From assembly GCA_014860575.1 (NCBI GenBank), contig JACZJK010000057.1:108064-172063 (forward strand): 64,000 bases of DNA. Direction: 5' to 3'. A program made the translations under genes and the position numbers. The stretch is from Bacteroidales bacterium (GTDB lineage Bacteria; Bacteroidota; Bacteroidia; Bacteroidales; JAAYJT01). How positions within the stretch are numbered: the first letter of the stretch is position 1; each line of letters opens with the position of its first letter. Positions 12,001 through 19,700 of the stretch are shown piece after piece. The notes under the pieces were generated by a model that searched no databases, was not told where the DNA came from, and saw nothing but the letters and a program-made list of their open reading frames with translations.

Positions 12001-13235
12001 GAGCTCGAATACGAACCGGTTCCAATACCATTGCTGGTAATACCGGTATAGCTTGATATCGTTGGTGAACCGCTAGTATTCCACACGACTCCTCGATTGT
12101 TTACAGTAGCGCCTCCTGTAGCGGTTACATTGCCACCAGATGAGGCAGCATTGGTGGTAACAGTGCTCACCGTTGTAGTTGATACAGAGGGGACAGATAT
12201 GTTTGACGTACTGAATGATACTAGAGGCCCGTAGCCTGTTCCAATTGAATTGATTGCGTAAGCACGAACATAATATAGGGTTCCGGGATTTAATCCGCTC
12301 ATGGATGCTGTGAACGAGCCGGTCCCAGCCCCGCTGATTACCTTGGAATGAATGGTTATTGGTGGGTTGGTGGTGCTGTAAACAATTCCCCTTTCGATAA
12401 CTGTTGAACCACCATCACTACTCACATTACCGCCTGAGTTTCCACTACTGCCGGTGATGCTTGTAACAGAATATGTTTGATTTACCGTAGGCGCAGCCTG
12501 AACAACCCCACCAGTAACGTCCCAACGCCAAACACCTGTTTGACTAATGTTTGAATTATACTGGTTCTGGTTAAAGTTGCTCTGGCCTGAGTAGGGAAGC
12601 AAGGCATAGGTTATCTGATTACCTGCCGACCACCCTGCAGTAGGCCATGCGGAGTTATTTCCTGATTTCCACCATCCAATATTATTATACCGAATTTCAA
12701 TCTGGAAGTCCAGATTCGTAGATGAATAGCTTCCAGGTTTTCTCAAAACAACCTGAAACGTCACGCCATTTGTTCCAACCCCGCCTCCAACACTACTGTT
12801 GTACGGATAAACTGTATGCCAGGTTGCCACTACAAAATTGCTACCTGTGTTCTGATCAAAATATACGTTTCCACCTTTTCGTGGATCAAGATCATCATAC
12901 TGTGCTGCAATGATAGGCCCACTTGTATAGGCCTGGATACCTAGTGGGCTGTATCCGCTATTGCCGTGTCCAAAGGTAATATACCCATTTGAGCCCACAT
13001 AAACAGACGTATATGTATTTGCACCAAATCTCACTCCATAAGGAAAAACAGAGGTAATACTCACGCTTTGATTACAGTCGTCGCACCCTGATAAAGTGGT
13101 CAGATTGTTGCTGTATGACAATAGGGATGCCTGGCCGAAAAGTTGGCTGCCAGATATAAGCAACGCGACCACCATCAGGAATTGACCTAACAAGCGGGTC
13201 AATCCATTTTTTTTGTTGTGTAAGTTATTTTTCAT
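1..13235 (-). CDS. Giant modular surface adhesin (nidogen-like, Ig/invasin-like and MBG modules), C-terminus outside window
   Basis: One uninterrupted minus-strand frame covers at least 4,411 codons and leaves the window at position 1, so stop and C-terminus are unseen; I checked the frame at about ten points and it is constant. From the N-terminus: signal peptide (1-35), nidogen-like domain (about 50-210, YVGSNGYITFG), FN3/Ig-like modules (245-620), filamin/Big-like modules (620-1225), about 15 invasin-type Ig modules with DQFGN or DQWGN cores (1225-2880), more Ig-like sequence (2880-3210), about 13 MBG modules with KxYGxxDP (3210-4225), a carboxypeptidase-regulatory-like domain, and two dockerin-like loops (NSTDALAI, NATDALFV) at the edge. 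Proteins of this build in Bacteroidota usually end in a T9SS sorting domain, expected just outside. Probably an extracellular adhesin or matrix protein; ligand unknown. It starts 2 bases after the preceding gene's stop, with a GGAGG inside that gene's last codons. Confidence 0.9.
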   Translation of the reverse strand, partial: MKNNLHNKKNGLTRLLGQFLMVVALLISGSQLFGQASLLSYSNNLTTLSGCDDCNQSVSITSVFPYGVRFGANTYTSVYVGSNGYITFGHGNSGYSPLGIQAYTSGPIIAAQYDDLDPRKGGNVYFDQNTGSNFVVATWHTVYPYNSSVGGGVGTNGVTFQVVLRKPGSYSSTNLDFQIEIRYNNIGWWKSGNNSAWPTAGWSAGNQITYALLPYSGQSNFNQNQYNSNISQTGVWRWDVTGGVVQAAPTVNQTYSVTSITGSSGNSGGNVSSDGGSTVIERGIVYSTTNPPITIHSKVISGAGTGSFTASMSGLNPGTLYYVRAYAINSIGTGYGPLVSFSTSNISVPSVSTTTVSTVTTNAASSGGNVTATGGATVNNRGVVWNTSGSPTISSYTGITSNGIGTGSYSSSLTGLASNTTYYVRAYATNSAGTGYGSQLSFITQPANPSSASANPSTTCSGSATQLSVSNAQGTVYWYTGGCGTTFIGTGNPFPVYPTTTTTYYARNYNASGFSAGCASATVTVNQPASTPTSASGTPTGTTAANLSFGGSTGSGTITYYWVVGTSSSVAYGNGIAQGSTTTTSAVATGLSQSITYYLRVYANNLCGNSSYLTSSSFRTHSVLTYLAGPDGSISGTTPQTIANGGNGTAVTAVPDTEYNFINWSDGSTNNPRTDLNVTSSTTVTANFAPNRLVFLTSPVNTAAGQNIPVSVRITDTYGNTMTNSSAAVTLAIQTNPSIGEAGVLNGTLTLNAVNGVATFTDLWINKTGNGYTLIASAGSPIITQPVSEAFNIIPGALEYFTVAGIVSPHMAGVTTSPTVTAYDEFDNLKYDYTGTIEFSTNNVSNNPAQPTTLPDGYTFLTADLGVKTFINGVNLKETGAFYVKVNDGSKEGQQGDIEVTPAPINYFTLAANGSVIAGTEFSVTATVYDEFGNVKTNYDGQNDVLWTTTASSSPRGNPRVMPANGPQGFTAGIAVVGGFIFYNAQETPTITITDGPTSSPGTTAPIIVYNAPLNNFLVEPVPVESHNIGGVRKQAGIPFSVKVTARDVYFNIARDYAGNIRFKSSNDVLVQFPGGTPSFAGYQGVRTFNDAITVNQIGSYWLRAADALQAFKSGELKDIVIGPGPVNASLSELTISYTSPVIAGDYVQVTIIPRDAFGNFLCTCQDVQILLQGDDEHRAGSGNTWIPIPSSALINTGNGSYVTNVRVTETGLNVFSAVVNTVTLNQTRDVMVDPAPPSLANTLITAASPEMTTDENVVLTVQLKDEFDNNRTTNDGEVSLNTTLGGFGINNGPVSIEAFYTGSGIYIASLYASYDAVNHGVGNATITGVIDFTDPLLTDGSIVDNEIVSITEGLPNLVTSTISADPTSISTDETSLITLQLKDHLGNLVQNNRGEATLLSNVLGELSATSYDDDGRYIAILSGDVRPLNGVGIAYITGSFAGSGSASGVNGFFNDGGSPSQLSTATVTITEGLPDVATIQIEADPLTMTTDGSSIITVTLKDHLGNPIVNSRGTVALTTSLGAISIVTDHLNGTYSATLTGNVSGTGIATISGTIVIDNIGEPQEIDDTAEVEITEGLPNLAQSTIVSNPNEMTTDGSSTITLQLKDQWGNSLTTSRGVVSMESTIGLLSSVTDNGNGTYSATLTGDTRGVNGTGSSIITASFVGDVTAPGVVGNFVNSTQVEIIEGLPAIATIDIAADPISMTTDDSSTITVQLRDQFGNLILNNRGPVVLSTDLGVIGDTDYTSAGQYAAILTANSSGTGTATIEGTIQIDGSGLVLDIVDFATVQITEGLPSLAQSSISAFPLTMTTDESSNITLQLKDQWGNLLSSSRGVVTMESTIGLLSSVTDNNDGTYAASLTGDTRGLNGTGLSLITASFEGTGTAETVSGNFADNTTVEITEGLPSGLTTTITANPVEMTIDQSSLISVQLKDWLGNLIVNDRAEVSLFTDLGILTPVNYIDNGIYTATLSGNDQGTGLATITGSFAIIGDITVADIIDIDDDATVLITEGLPAVAEIQITADPLTMTTDEISVISVQLYDQFGNTIVNDRGTVALSTNRGNLSGVTYIENGLYTATLYGNADGVGVATITGTIIIDDSGDAVAIDDNAQVTITEGLPAVAMIQITADPLTMTTDESSLISVQLYDQFGNMIVNNRGTVALSTDRGNLLGVSYVSNGLYTATLYGNADGVGVATITGTIIIDDIGDAVAIIDNAQVTITEGLPAIATIEITAEPTTMTTDESSTITVQLRDQFGNTIVTNRGPVVLSTNLGVIGVTNYTINGQYAATLTANSSGTGIATITGTIQIDGEEPALDIADNATVLITEGLPSLAQSSISASAETMTTDGSSTITLQLKDQWGNLLTSSRGIVTMESSIGLLSSVTDNFNGTYTATLTGDTRGLNGTGISEITASFDGTGSAETVEGDFANNTTVEITEGLPVVATTTITADPVEMTIDQTSLISVQLKDQFGNLIVNDRAVVQLNTSRGVLTVVTYFEAGVYHATLSGNNQGVGLATITGTIQADGEGSHLQIVDDATVLIIEGVPAIATTIITADPSEMTIDQTSLISVQLIDQFGNLIVNDRATVALSTDRGVLTGVIYVGNGIYTATLSGNSDGVGLATITGTIQIDGGGAVLNISDNATVLITEGLPNVLTSTITASPITMTSDASSVVTVQLKDQFGNLIVNNRGTVVLSTDLGVLTVTSYDGAGTYIATLTGNESGTGIATLTGTIVIDDEGSPQAFNDDAQVIITEGLPNLSQISITADPESITADGTSLILVQLKDQWGNNLTSSRGTIALSTSPIGALTSVTDNLDGTYNATFFLNAFGTGLATITGTLAGEVNGNISDDAIVTVTHGVATQLTILTEPSPTAMAGVPFATQPQVRIEDQFGNLVSGDNTTEVTATRYLGTEQLYGTVTVTATDGIATFTDLYYTKMETITLIYSSDTDLSNSNAISSQIVVDHAATAYYTITDANFIMAGGARAPYTVKRYDEFGNIVNKVVGNTDANEPVYLYSSSTGANKQFRDAATGGNIITLINILPGATSANFWYYDEKTGMHTITVSDNSVAPDGDLGVNDASDLIEVRPAALKDFLVYGIESPHYYGDIQTVTVEARDLFNNRKINYTGSITFSITDFDAIPPADYQFTLGNAGIMTFPASILFTKPSSFSPVDEWWVTAIDLADPTKYGAQTEIIVLERPINVIADHQVKYFYGDAYDLGTNLFTVSSGIEPEAEIYANSELITNVTLASDGTDPAAFVGDYDIVTSNATGINGFNPAYYNINYSTAGKLTVVARPITIEVSPELQAKVYGEMDPIFSYTVSSALNLVNNDQFTGALAREIGEDVGLYGIDQGSLLIYDEDGLVNKTANYNITFIGGDFEITKKPVLVTADEQNKTYGDDDPALTFVSAPVNGSVLPNGIAVSFSGELIRELGETVGSYEIYQGSLNNDNYTITYVGDLLNIAPLAVQVTADAKEKTYGDLDPLLTFVSVPAVGSTLQNGLTISFTGELIRITGENVGDYAILKNTVNNSNYTITYTGANLTIHALDVDVYADAKSKVYGQVDPALTFESEPEVGFELANGEVIGFNGALNRDLGEAVGNYTINQHTVDNGNYNITYHEADLVITQLQVQVFADVQSKTYGDIDPILTFVSNPTVGTELDNGDAIAFTGELSRVAGEDVGAYNILQNNVANSNYDIVYTGAQLTIIPLAVAVNAEPKVKIFGQLDPAFTFVSDPAVGAVLANFEVIEFTGALLREPGEDVGAYAIYQNSVANTNYTITYTGADLTISKLDVSVTAHSQSKTYGDLDPVLSFTSDPAVGFELDNGIYIGYTGSLVRAMGEDVGSYEIGQGSLGNNNFNISFTGNSLEIDPLAVTVAADGKSKVYGNLDPDLTFVSNPIVGYTLPNDEVIGFTGWLNRDAGETVGSYTINRNSLDNSNYTITYVENELEITPLAVTVTADSKTKVYGNADPALTFVSDPAVGSTLPNNLIIEFSGELDRNAGENVGSYNIYRNTVNNTNYNISYFSDLLTITERPLTITAENRNKTYGDLLVLGTTEFSISGDGMAFTETIDELTLNSDGTPVLADAGVYPIHTSNAVGSQGFLLSNYNITYSSAGTLMVEARPLTLYDFGAANKTYDGSTTVIGTGWFDNRLPGDILAFSFEANFEDKNVGTNKTVNYTNIAIVGGPDQFNYHLLTVDGTANASILAKALSITANDLTKAYGNTLVFEGTEFESAGMVNGETIASITLVSDGTPSNAPLGVYPIVASDAVGNTGTLMTNYLITYFDGELTVEFSLLGTVSYWKNNNDIPIQDVVVKLINNQSQVLATATTDAAGAYTFIEQNPGEIDRIEVSTSLPWGGNNSTDALAIQLKTVGLPPAYWTPSNFIDFVGDVNSNNAVNATDALFVRNRSIYTIDSY
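560..3620 (-). repeat. Array of about 13 MBG modules inside the giant adhesin
   Basis: Roughly 245-base units (81-82 residues) follow one another, each starting near a K(V/T)YGxxDP motif and ending near NYxITYxGxxLxI. The motif occurs near 3610, 3335, 3065, 2820, 2580, 2340, 2095, 1855, 1610, 1365, 1120, 860 and 585. The modules diverge at both ends of the array (KTYDGSTT, KAYGNTLV) and are most alike in the middle. Confidence 0.85.
4600..9560 (-). repeat. Array of about 15 invasin-type Ig modules inside the giant adhesin
   Basis: Units of about 315-340 bases carry the core MTTDxSSxIxxQLKDQ(F/W)GN followed by NRGxVxLST and end in ITEGLP. Cores lie near 9430, 9076, 8726, 8411, 8076, 7756, 7436, 7106, 6791, 6476, 6171, 5831, 5516, 5201 and 4891. 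Module subtypes recur in the same order about 1.6 kb apart, indicating duplication of blocks of modules rather than single ones. Confidence 0.8.
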
Positions 13236-13237
13236 GG

Positions 13238-13675
13238 TTACCTCCAATTTGCTTTGGTTTCGGAAACTGACCAGCTCGAAGCATTCTTTGCCAGGCTGAG
13301 CTTAATCTCATAAGCCTGGTATCCATTGCCCTGGTTTTTATTAAAGATCATAATCACATCAGCATTGCTGCCGCTTATTTCAAGTTTCTCGAACATGATG
13401 AATGCTTCAACATTCTTATTAAACATGTCGTCTTTTTCAAGAAAAATTATTCGTTGGCCAAACTTGGATACGGGTATATCAGTCGGAAAACTAACAGCAT
13501 GTTGCATGATGTAAACAGCATTGGGATGGCCCTGGCTGTCGGTTGGGAACTGCTGCTGTATAGCAGGGGTGTCAAGACACTGTTTCAAAATTGCTGCCTG
13601 TTCGCTCAAGGCTTGTCCAAAAGCAAGAACAGCAGAAATCAACAGCATGGCAAGGATGAAGAATTTTCTTTTCAT
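13238..13675 (-). CDS. Small exported protein of unknown function between two giant surface-protein genes
   Basis: A 145-residue protein that I do not recognise. It begins MKRKFFILAMLLISAVLAFG, a clear signal peptide with likely cleavage after residue 21. The frame is open 60 bases further upstream, but those codons add a polar Asn/Lys-rich leader before the signal sequence, so the internal ATG at 13675 is preferred. The mature part is soluble-looking, with one Cys and no membrane segment; it contains FGQRIIFLEKDDMF and ends ETKANWR. It lies 64 bases after the stop of the beta-helix gene and 2 bases before the adhesin start, so all three are probably one transcript. Its last codons (TGG AGG TAA) supply a GGAGG sequence just upstream of the adhesin ATG. 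It could be a chaperone or accessory factor for either giant protein; this is inference from position only. Confidence 0.75.
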   Translation of the reverse strand: MKRKFFILAMLLISAVLAFGQALSEQAAILKQCLDTPAIQQQFPTDSQGHPNAVYIMQHAVSFPTDIPVSKFGQRIIFLEKDDMFNKNVEAFIMFEKLEISGSNADVIMIFNKNQGNGYQAYEIKLSLAKNASSWSVSETKANWR

Positions 13676-13739
13676 GGTTTGATATATTTTGTTGTTATTA
13701 TTCATGATACTGTGTTTTAATATCTCGTATTTCAATTAC

Positions 13740-16700
13740 TTATTCGACCCCCGTGCAGGAATATGTATCCACACCTGACCATGGGTAGGTATCTCCTGCA
13801 CCAGGGATCAGGTAATTCACAAACTGCACTTTTGTAGATACAATGAGTAGTATCTCGTTGTAGTTGGCGGTTCCCCACCAGTTACAACTTGCGTCAATAT
13901 TTGCAGAAGTCGTGCTTGTAATGCCGTGATTGGCATTACTGGTAATGCTATTGCCATTGATTGAAATTCCAGGATCAGTACCCGTGTTTTCATCATTTTT
14001 CAGAACCCGGATACCAGCTGAGCTATTGCCTGCCGCACCATTGCCAGAGATCAGGTTGTTTTCGATGCTAATACCGCTTGCACTAGCATTTGCCCTCGGA
14101 CGTATAAGGATACCACCGCCATCATTTGCACCGGCATTCTGGCCGTTGTTTGTGATCGTGGAGTTTTGTACGATGATATTAGAGAATGTTCCTTCACGCC
14201 AGGTAAAATATATACCCGAGCCTGGAGCACCGGAAACATTTCCGTTGCCATTAACCGTAATACCATTCAGGTTAACATTCTTTCCTTTGTTGAACATTAA
14301 ACCAAAATACATATTGCCAGAGAAAGAAGTTCCGGTAATGCTTACATTGTTTAGATCATCGCTGTTGTCATAATTATCGAGGGTAGCTGCAGTAGAGAAT
14401 CCGAACAGGTTGCCGTCCATTTCACCATTGGTAATCGTAAGTCCGTCAACTTTGGCTTCAGCATCAATCTGTAAGCCGTTGCCGTTGATGTTCAACACAG
14501 TGTTAGTCAATGTAAGATTTGTTATATCCGAACCTGCACTCACATGTACACCATACAGATGCTGGTTGGATATTACGTTAACAAGTGCAATCCCAGATAA
14601 TATTCCATTGATATGAATACCACGGCTGGGCGGCGAACTGCCTCCAGGGCCAACAATGGCTATGTCTTTAATGGCAACATTACTGGCTGTGATGCTCAAA
14701 ATATTCGTGGAAAGTGCATTGCTGCTTTGTATCAAGGTGTTGACAGCGCCATAGCCTGAAATGGTAACACCCTTCGTCACATTTATAAGTTCATCATAAT
14801 TTCCTGAAGCTACTGAAATGTAATGTCCGTTCACTGTGGTTTCGGCATCAATTGCCGACTGTATGGTCATATGTGTAGCTATAATTTCAGTATTTGGTTC
14901 TGAAGGATCATGATTGTAAACTATAACTGGCCCCATCACCCCAAGAGTACCATTGATTAAGTTTATATCATAGTTGTCAGTAGTATTAGTATTACCAGCA
15001 TCCTTAATCACTATATCAAATATTTCTACGAGGTAGAACCCAGCGAGTGCATCTGCTTCTGCTCCTGCACTCGAAAGTGTTAGAGTCATGGTATGACTGC
15101 CAGCTAGAGATGTGCCATTTGTCAGAGTATATTCATTGTTTTCAAATGTATATATATTACCATAGGACTTGCTGACATTGTTGGCTGTGATCTCAAGCGG
15201 ACGGGATGTTACCTCAAGATTTCCATTAACATAGGTAATATTATATTTGGCTGTGACATTATTGCTTGAGCCGTCAAGAATTACTGCGGCGCTCGGAATA
15301 TTGTCGCTCGTACCTACGGCGGCCTGAGAACCAGTCAAGGTAACTGCTTGCAGGGTATGCCCAACAAGTAGTGCACCGGCTGTAACCGAGTAACCGGCAT
15401 TTGTCAACGGTATACCGTCATAGACCTTACTATCACTACCTGCGGTGATGGTAAGCGGCGCAATACCTGTGCATGAATATTTATCCTCTTCTGACCACAG
15501 GTGTGTTTCACCTCCTGCATCCGGAATCAGGTAATTCACAAACTCTACATTGACTGATACTTTTGGCAGGATTTCGCTAAAGTTTATTGTTCCCCACCAG
15601 TTGCAACTGGCGATGAGTGGTGCTTCTATAATATCAAGGTTGTTTACACCATATGGCTCAATACCATCACTTTGCCAGGTTGAAACATTATTATTGTAAA
15701 TTGCATTATTTACAACAGTGCCTGTATTGGAACTGGCCATTACTACACCCTGTGCGTTGTCAAATATTGCGTTTTCATTAACATTGATACCGGTAGATGT
15801 TCCATAAGCATTGATACCTGCAACGTTGTTATAAATCTTATTGTTTTCTACAGTCCAATCCTTTGTGCTACTGAGGCGCATGCCTGAGGTAAGTGCAATG
15901 CTTTGGAATCTTCCTACGCCTGGTAAATGGCCATATATTTCATTGTTAATAACAGAAACATTCTCCTCATTGCCATTGGCTGATATGCCTCTGAACAAGT
16001 CCTTGCCAGGCAAACCAATATTGTCAGTAGTCCCTCCATTATTATAAATAGAATTGCCTTCAATGATGGTGTTTATATTGAATGGCCCGGGTCTGGGATC
16101 AGCGCCAAGATTATAGATTTCTGAATAATTCAGTTCTATACCCATCAACTCATTGTTGTAAATTTCATTGTTTTTGATGGTTAGGTTACTTGTAGCCAGT
16201 AAAGGAGAACCGGATGAAACCTTATTTGCCAATGTCATTGCCGGTTGTGAATACACTGATATTCCTTTGCCTGACCAAATGTTTATAACATCCTGTGTAT
16301 TGGCAAAAATCTCATTTCCTTCAATTGTTATGTTCTGAGAATGGAATATAAAGATCCCATAACTGTTATTGGTAATCCGGTTGTTTTTAATGATGACATC
16401 CTGAACGCCGAAGCCCCACCAGGAACTGAAAGTAAAATCAGTTGCTCCTGCTGGTTTTACTCCTAATATGTATTTATCGCCACCAACCATGATGCCTCCA
16501 TTGGTTTTTCCATCAGCAGTACCTGACTGATCTTTAGCTCCCTGGATTGTAAATCCCTGAATAGTTACTCCACTGGAGATTATTTGGAAAACATCACGAT
16601 CAACACCACCATCGGTTGGGGCATTCACGATTACATCCTCTGGAGTGTTCACATTTCCTGTTAGGATGATGGATTTATCAATTTTGATTGGAGCCAATAG

Positions 16701-19700
16701 ATTGTATGATCCGTTAGCCACCTGAATTGCATCTGCTGCATTGGCTTCATCAATTGCAGCCTGTATAGTACTGTAGTATTTATTTTGTGTGGTGTTATGT
16801 ACAGGCCAGATGCGAAGTGCACCATTTTCGAATGTAATATTGTAGTTTTCACTGCTTAGGCCCTGAGGGCTGATCACGTAATCTCCAACTTCAGTGGCAC
16901 TGATTGCTGTGCCAACAAAGGAAAGCACACCGCTAAGATCGTCCTGATCTTCTCCCGTAACAATACCATCATAGGTGACCGTGTAGCTGGTATAGGGGAA
17001 TACAAGTCCATCATAAACCTTGTCTTTGTCAGCGGCTGTTACAATCAAAGTTGCTTTGGTTATTTCCAACTCACCATCAATAAAGGCAATATCGTAGTTG
17101 CCGCTTGTCAGACCTGCTGGGGCGATTGTATAGTTGCCAAAATCAGTTGCATTGATTGCTGACCCAGCAAAAGTCAGTGTGCCGCCAAGTACACCTTCGT
17201 CTTCGTTCGAAACAAAACCATCGTAAGTGACAGTATAACTTGCATAAGGGAATACCAACCCATCATAAGCCTTGTCCTTGTCTACGGCGATTACCATCAA
17301 CTCTGCTCGATTAACAATCACTACAAGATCGCAACTACTTGTACATCCATTTCCGTTTATAATTGTCAATGATAGCGTATAGCTTCCTGCGGCATCAGCA
17401 TTCACATCAACAGTTTGCCCATTGTTTGCACCTATGATGGTTCCATCACCAGAAATATTCCACACATAAGAGGTCATACCTAACGGTGCTGCGAACTCTG
17501 TCACATCAGCGTAGGTAACTGCATCAGGTCCTGTGACTTCGCAAACGGGAAGTGCATAAACTGTAACAACATATTCTACTTCAACACCATAGCAATTGCC
17601 AAGGGTAGGAGCAATTACGTAAGTTACTGTCCCGTCAGTTGTCAGTGAATTGGTAAGTGTTTGAACAGGTATCGTTCCTGTTCCAGTTGCAACAGAGCCT
17701 GTGATTCCGGCTGAAGGATAGGCTATCCAACTCAGAGTAGCTCCAACAATGTCAGATGTAAGTTCCACAGCCGTGGTAGAACCTCCTGAGCAAATCGCCT
17801 GTGCCAGTTCAATATTTGTAACTGATGGTGTAGGATTAACTCCTATTGTTACATTTTGTTTATTGCTGCAACCATCAGCGGTGATAGTAAATTCATAAAC
17901 CACATCAATAGAAGCATTGGTGGTGTTTGTTAAGACTTCGTTAATAAAAGCGGTTCCACCCGTTGTAGGACCTTGCTGGATTCCTGCAACTGCTGCTCTG
18001 CTCCAACTGAAAGTTGCTCCAGTTGCACTGCTGGTTGCCTCATATTCGAATGCTAGTTCACTACAGATAGCTGTTGGTGCAAGCGATGAAGAAAGGACAG
18101 GCAATGGTTTCACAGTAACTGTAATGGTGAATGCATCGCCAACACAACCTGCTGCGGTTGATGTTGGAACAACGAGATATTCTGCAGTTCCGGCCTCAGT
18201 ATTGCTTGGGTTTATGAGAACCTGCTCAATAACAGCACCACTACCAGCTTCTGCTCCAGTTATGTCTCCTGTGATATTTCCGATTGTCCATGTAAACGAA
18301 CTTGCCAGGCTCGCAGTTAAAGCAATATCAGGACTGGTATTGCTGCAAATAAAGAATTCATCATCATTTGTAACCAAAGGTAATGGTTCAATAGTAACTT
18401 CATCCGTTGCTGTAACGACTCCACAGCCATCGGCTGCTGCAACTGTATTGGTAATAATGTATGTTCCGGGTAAACTTGAAGCCAGATTAATTTCTCCAGT
18501 CGTAGGGCTAACAAAAACAAGTCCCGGCTGGTCAAAGCTGAAAATTCCAATTTGTGCACCTTCATCTAAAATCGGAGTAGGATTCGATCCATTATTACAA
18601 TATGCAGGTTCATAACTGAATCCGGCTAGAGGTAATGCGGTTATAGTCACATCAACGATTGTAACTGATTCCGGACAGCCACCTAATGCAGCAATGGTGT
18701 TAGATACTGCATAGGTTCCCGGAATACTTAAGGAAATATTAATCTCACCGGTTGTTTCATCAACAAATACAAGTCCGGCTGTAGATGTAAATGTTCCTTT
18801 CACACCACCATCAAGCATGGTTGGCACTGGGTTACTGCCATCGCTGCAATAAGGTGAATCAGCGTATTCAAATAATCCATGGCTTTGAGCATTTACATTG
18901 ATAGTAGCAAATGGTTCGTTTCCTGGGTCATAAACTCGTATGCTTCCATTGTCGTCTGTAACGCTGTGTATTTTGTAAATGTATGAACCTGTTACCAGTG
19001 TGGGGTGTGTGATAATGACCGCATTACCTGCAGTAATGATATCCTGGGTAAGCCCGTCGTTTATACTATATAATAATGTATACGGTGGTAATCCGGCTGC
19101 ACCTGTAAAAGTTACTTCCGGCTCATCAGCTGAATATTGACATACCTCTGTGGGTACTGCACTTATTTGCGCTACAGGCAGTGAAAGGATTTCAATACTT
19201 ATAGTTGCCACTAAACCGTCAACACATGGGCTAACTGCTGCAAGCGTATATGTAATGAGGTATGAGCCCTGAACACTATTAGCTGGAATTATTTCACCTG
19301 TTGTGGCATCCAGATCAAGATCACCTGAGTTTCCGTCATGTGTGAATGTTCCACCCAGGTAATCACCGCTACCAGTGATCGAGACCGGTTGCGGTCCCAT
19401 GTTTAAAGTAAAAGGGCTGTTGTAGTTGATGGAAGCGGTTGGCAGTTGCAGTACAGTTACTTGAGTAGTTTTAATTACAGGAGGGCAACCTCCTCCTCCA
19501 GGAACATAATATGTTATGGTATAATTTCCCGTCAGGCAGTTTTGTGGATTTATCTGCCCTGATGTAGAATTAATGCAAAGACCTGTGGGAACCGCGCTGA
19601 AACTTGCTCCCGTAGGTGGAGTATATGCCGGAATCGAGAAATCAACATCTATGGTTTGCGCTTCAGGATAGGCACAGAAGTGGTCAGGAATATAGCTGAT

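Noticed and set aside
17917..18615. Plus-strand frame of 232 codons
   Set aside because: Antisense to the Ig-like repeats of the beta-helix protein; no start context and repetitive antisense composition.
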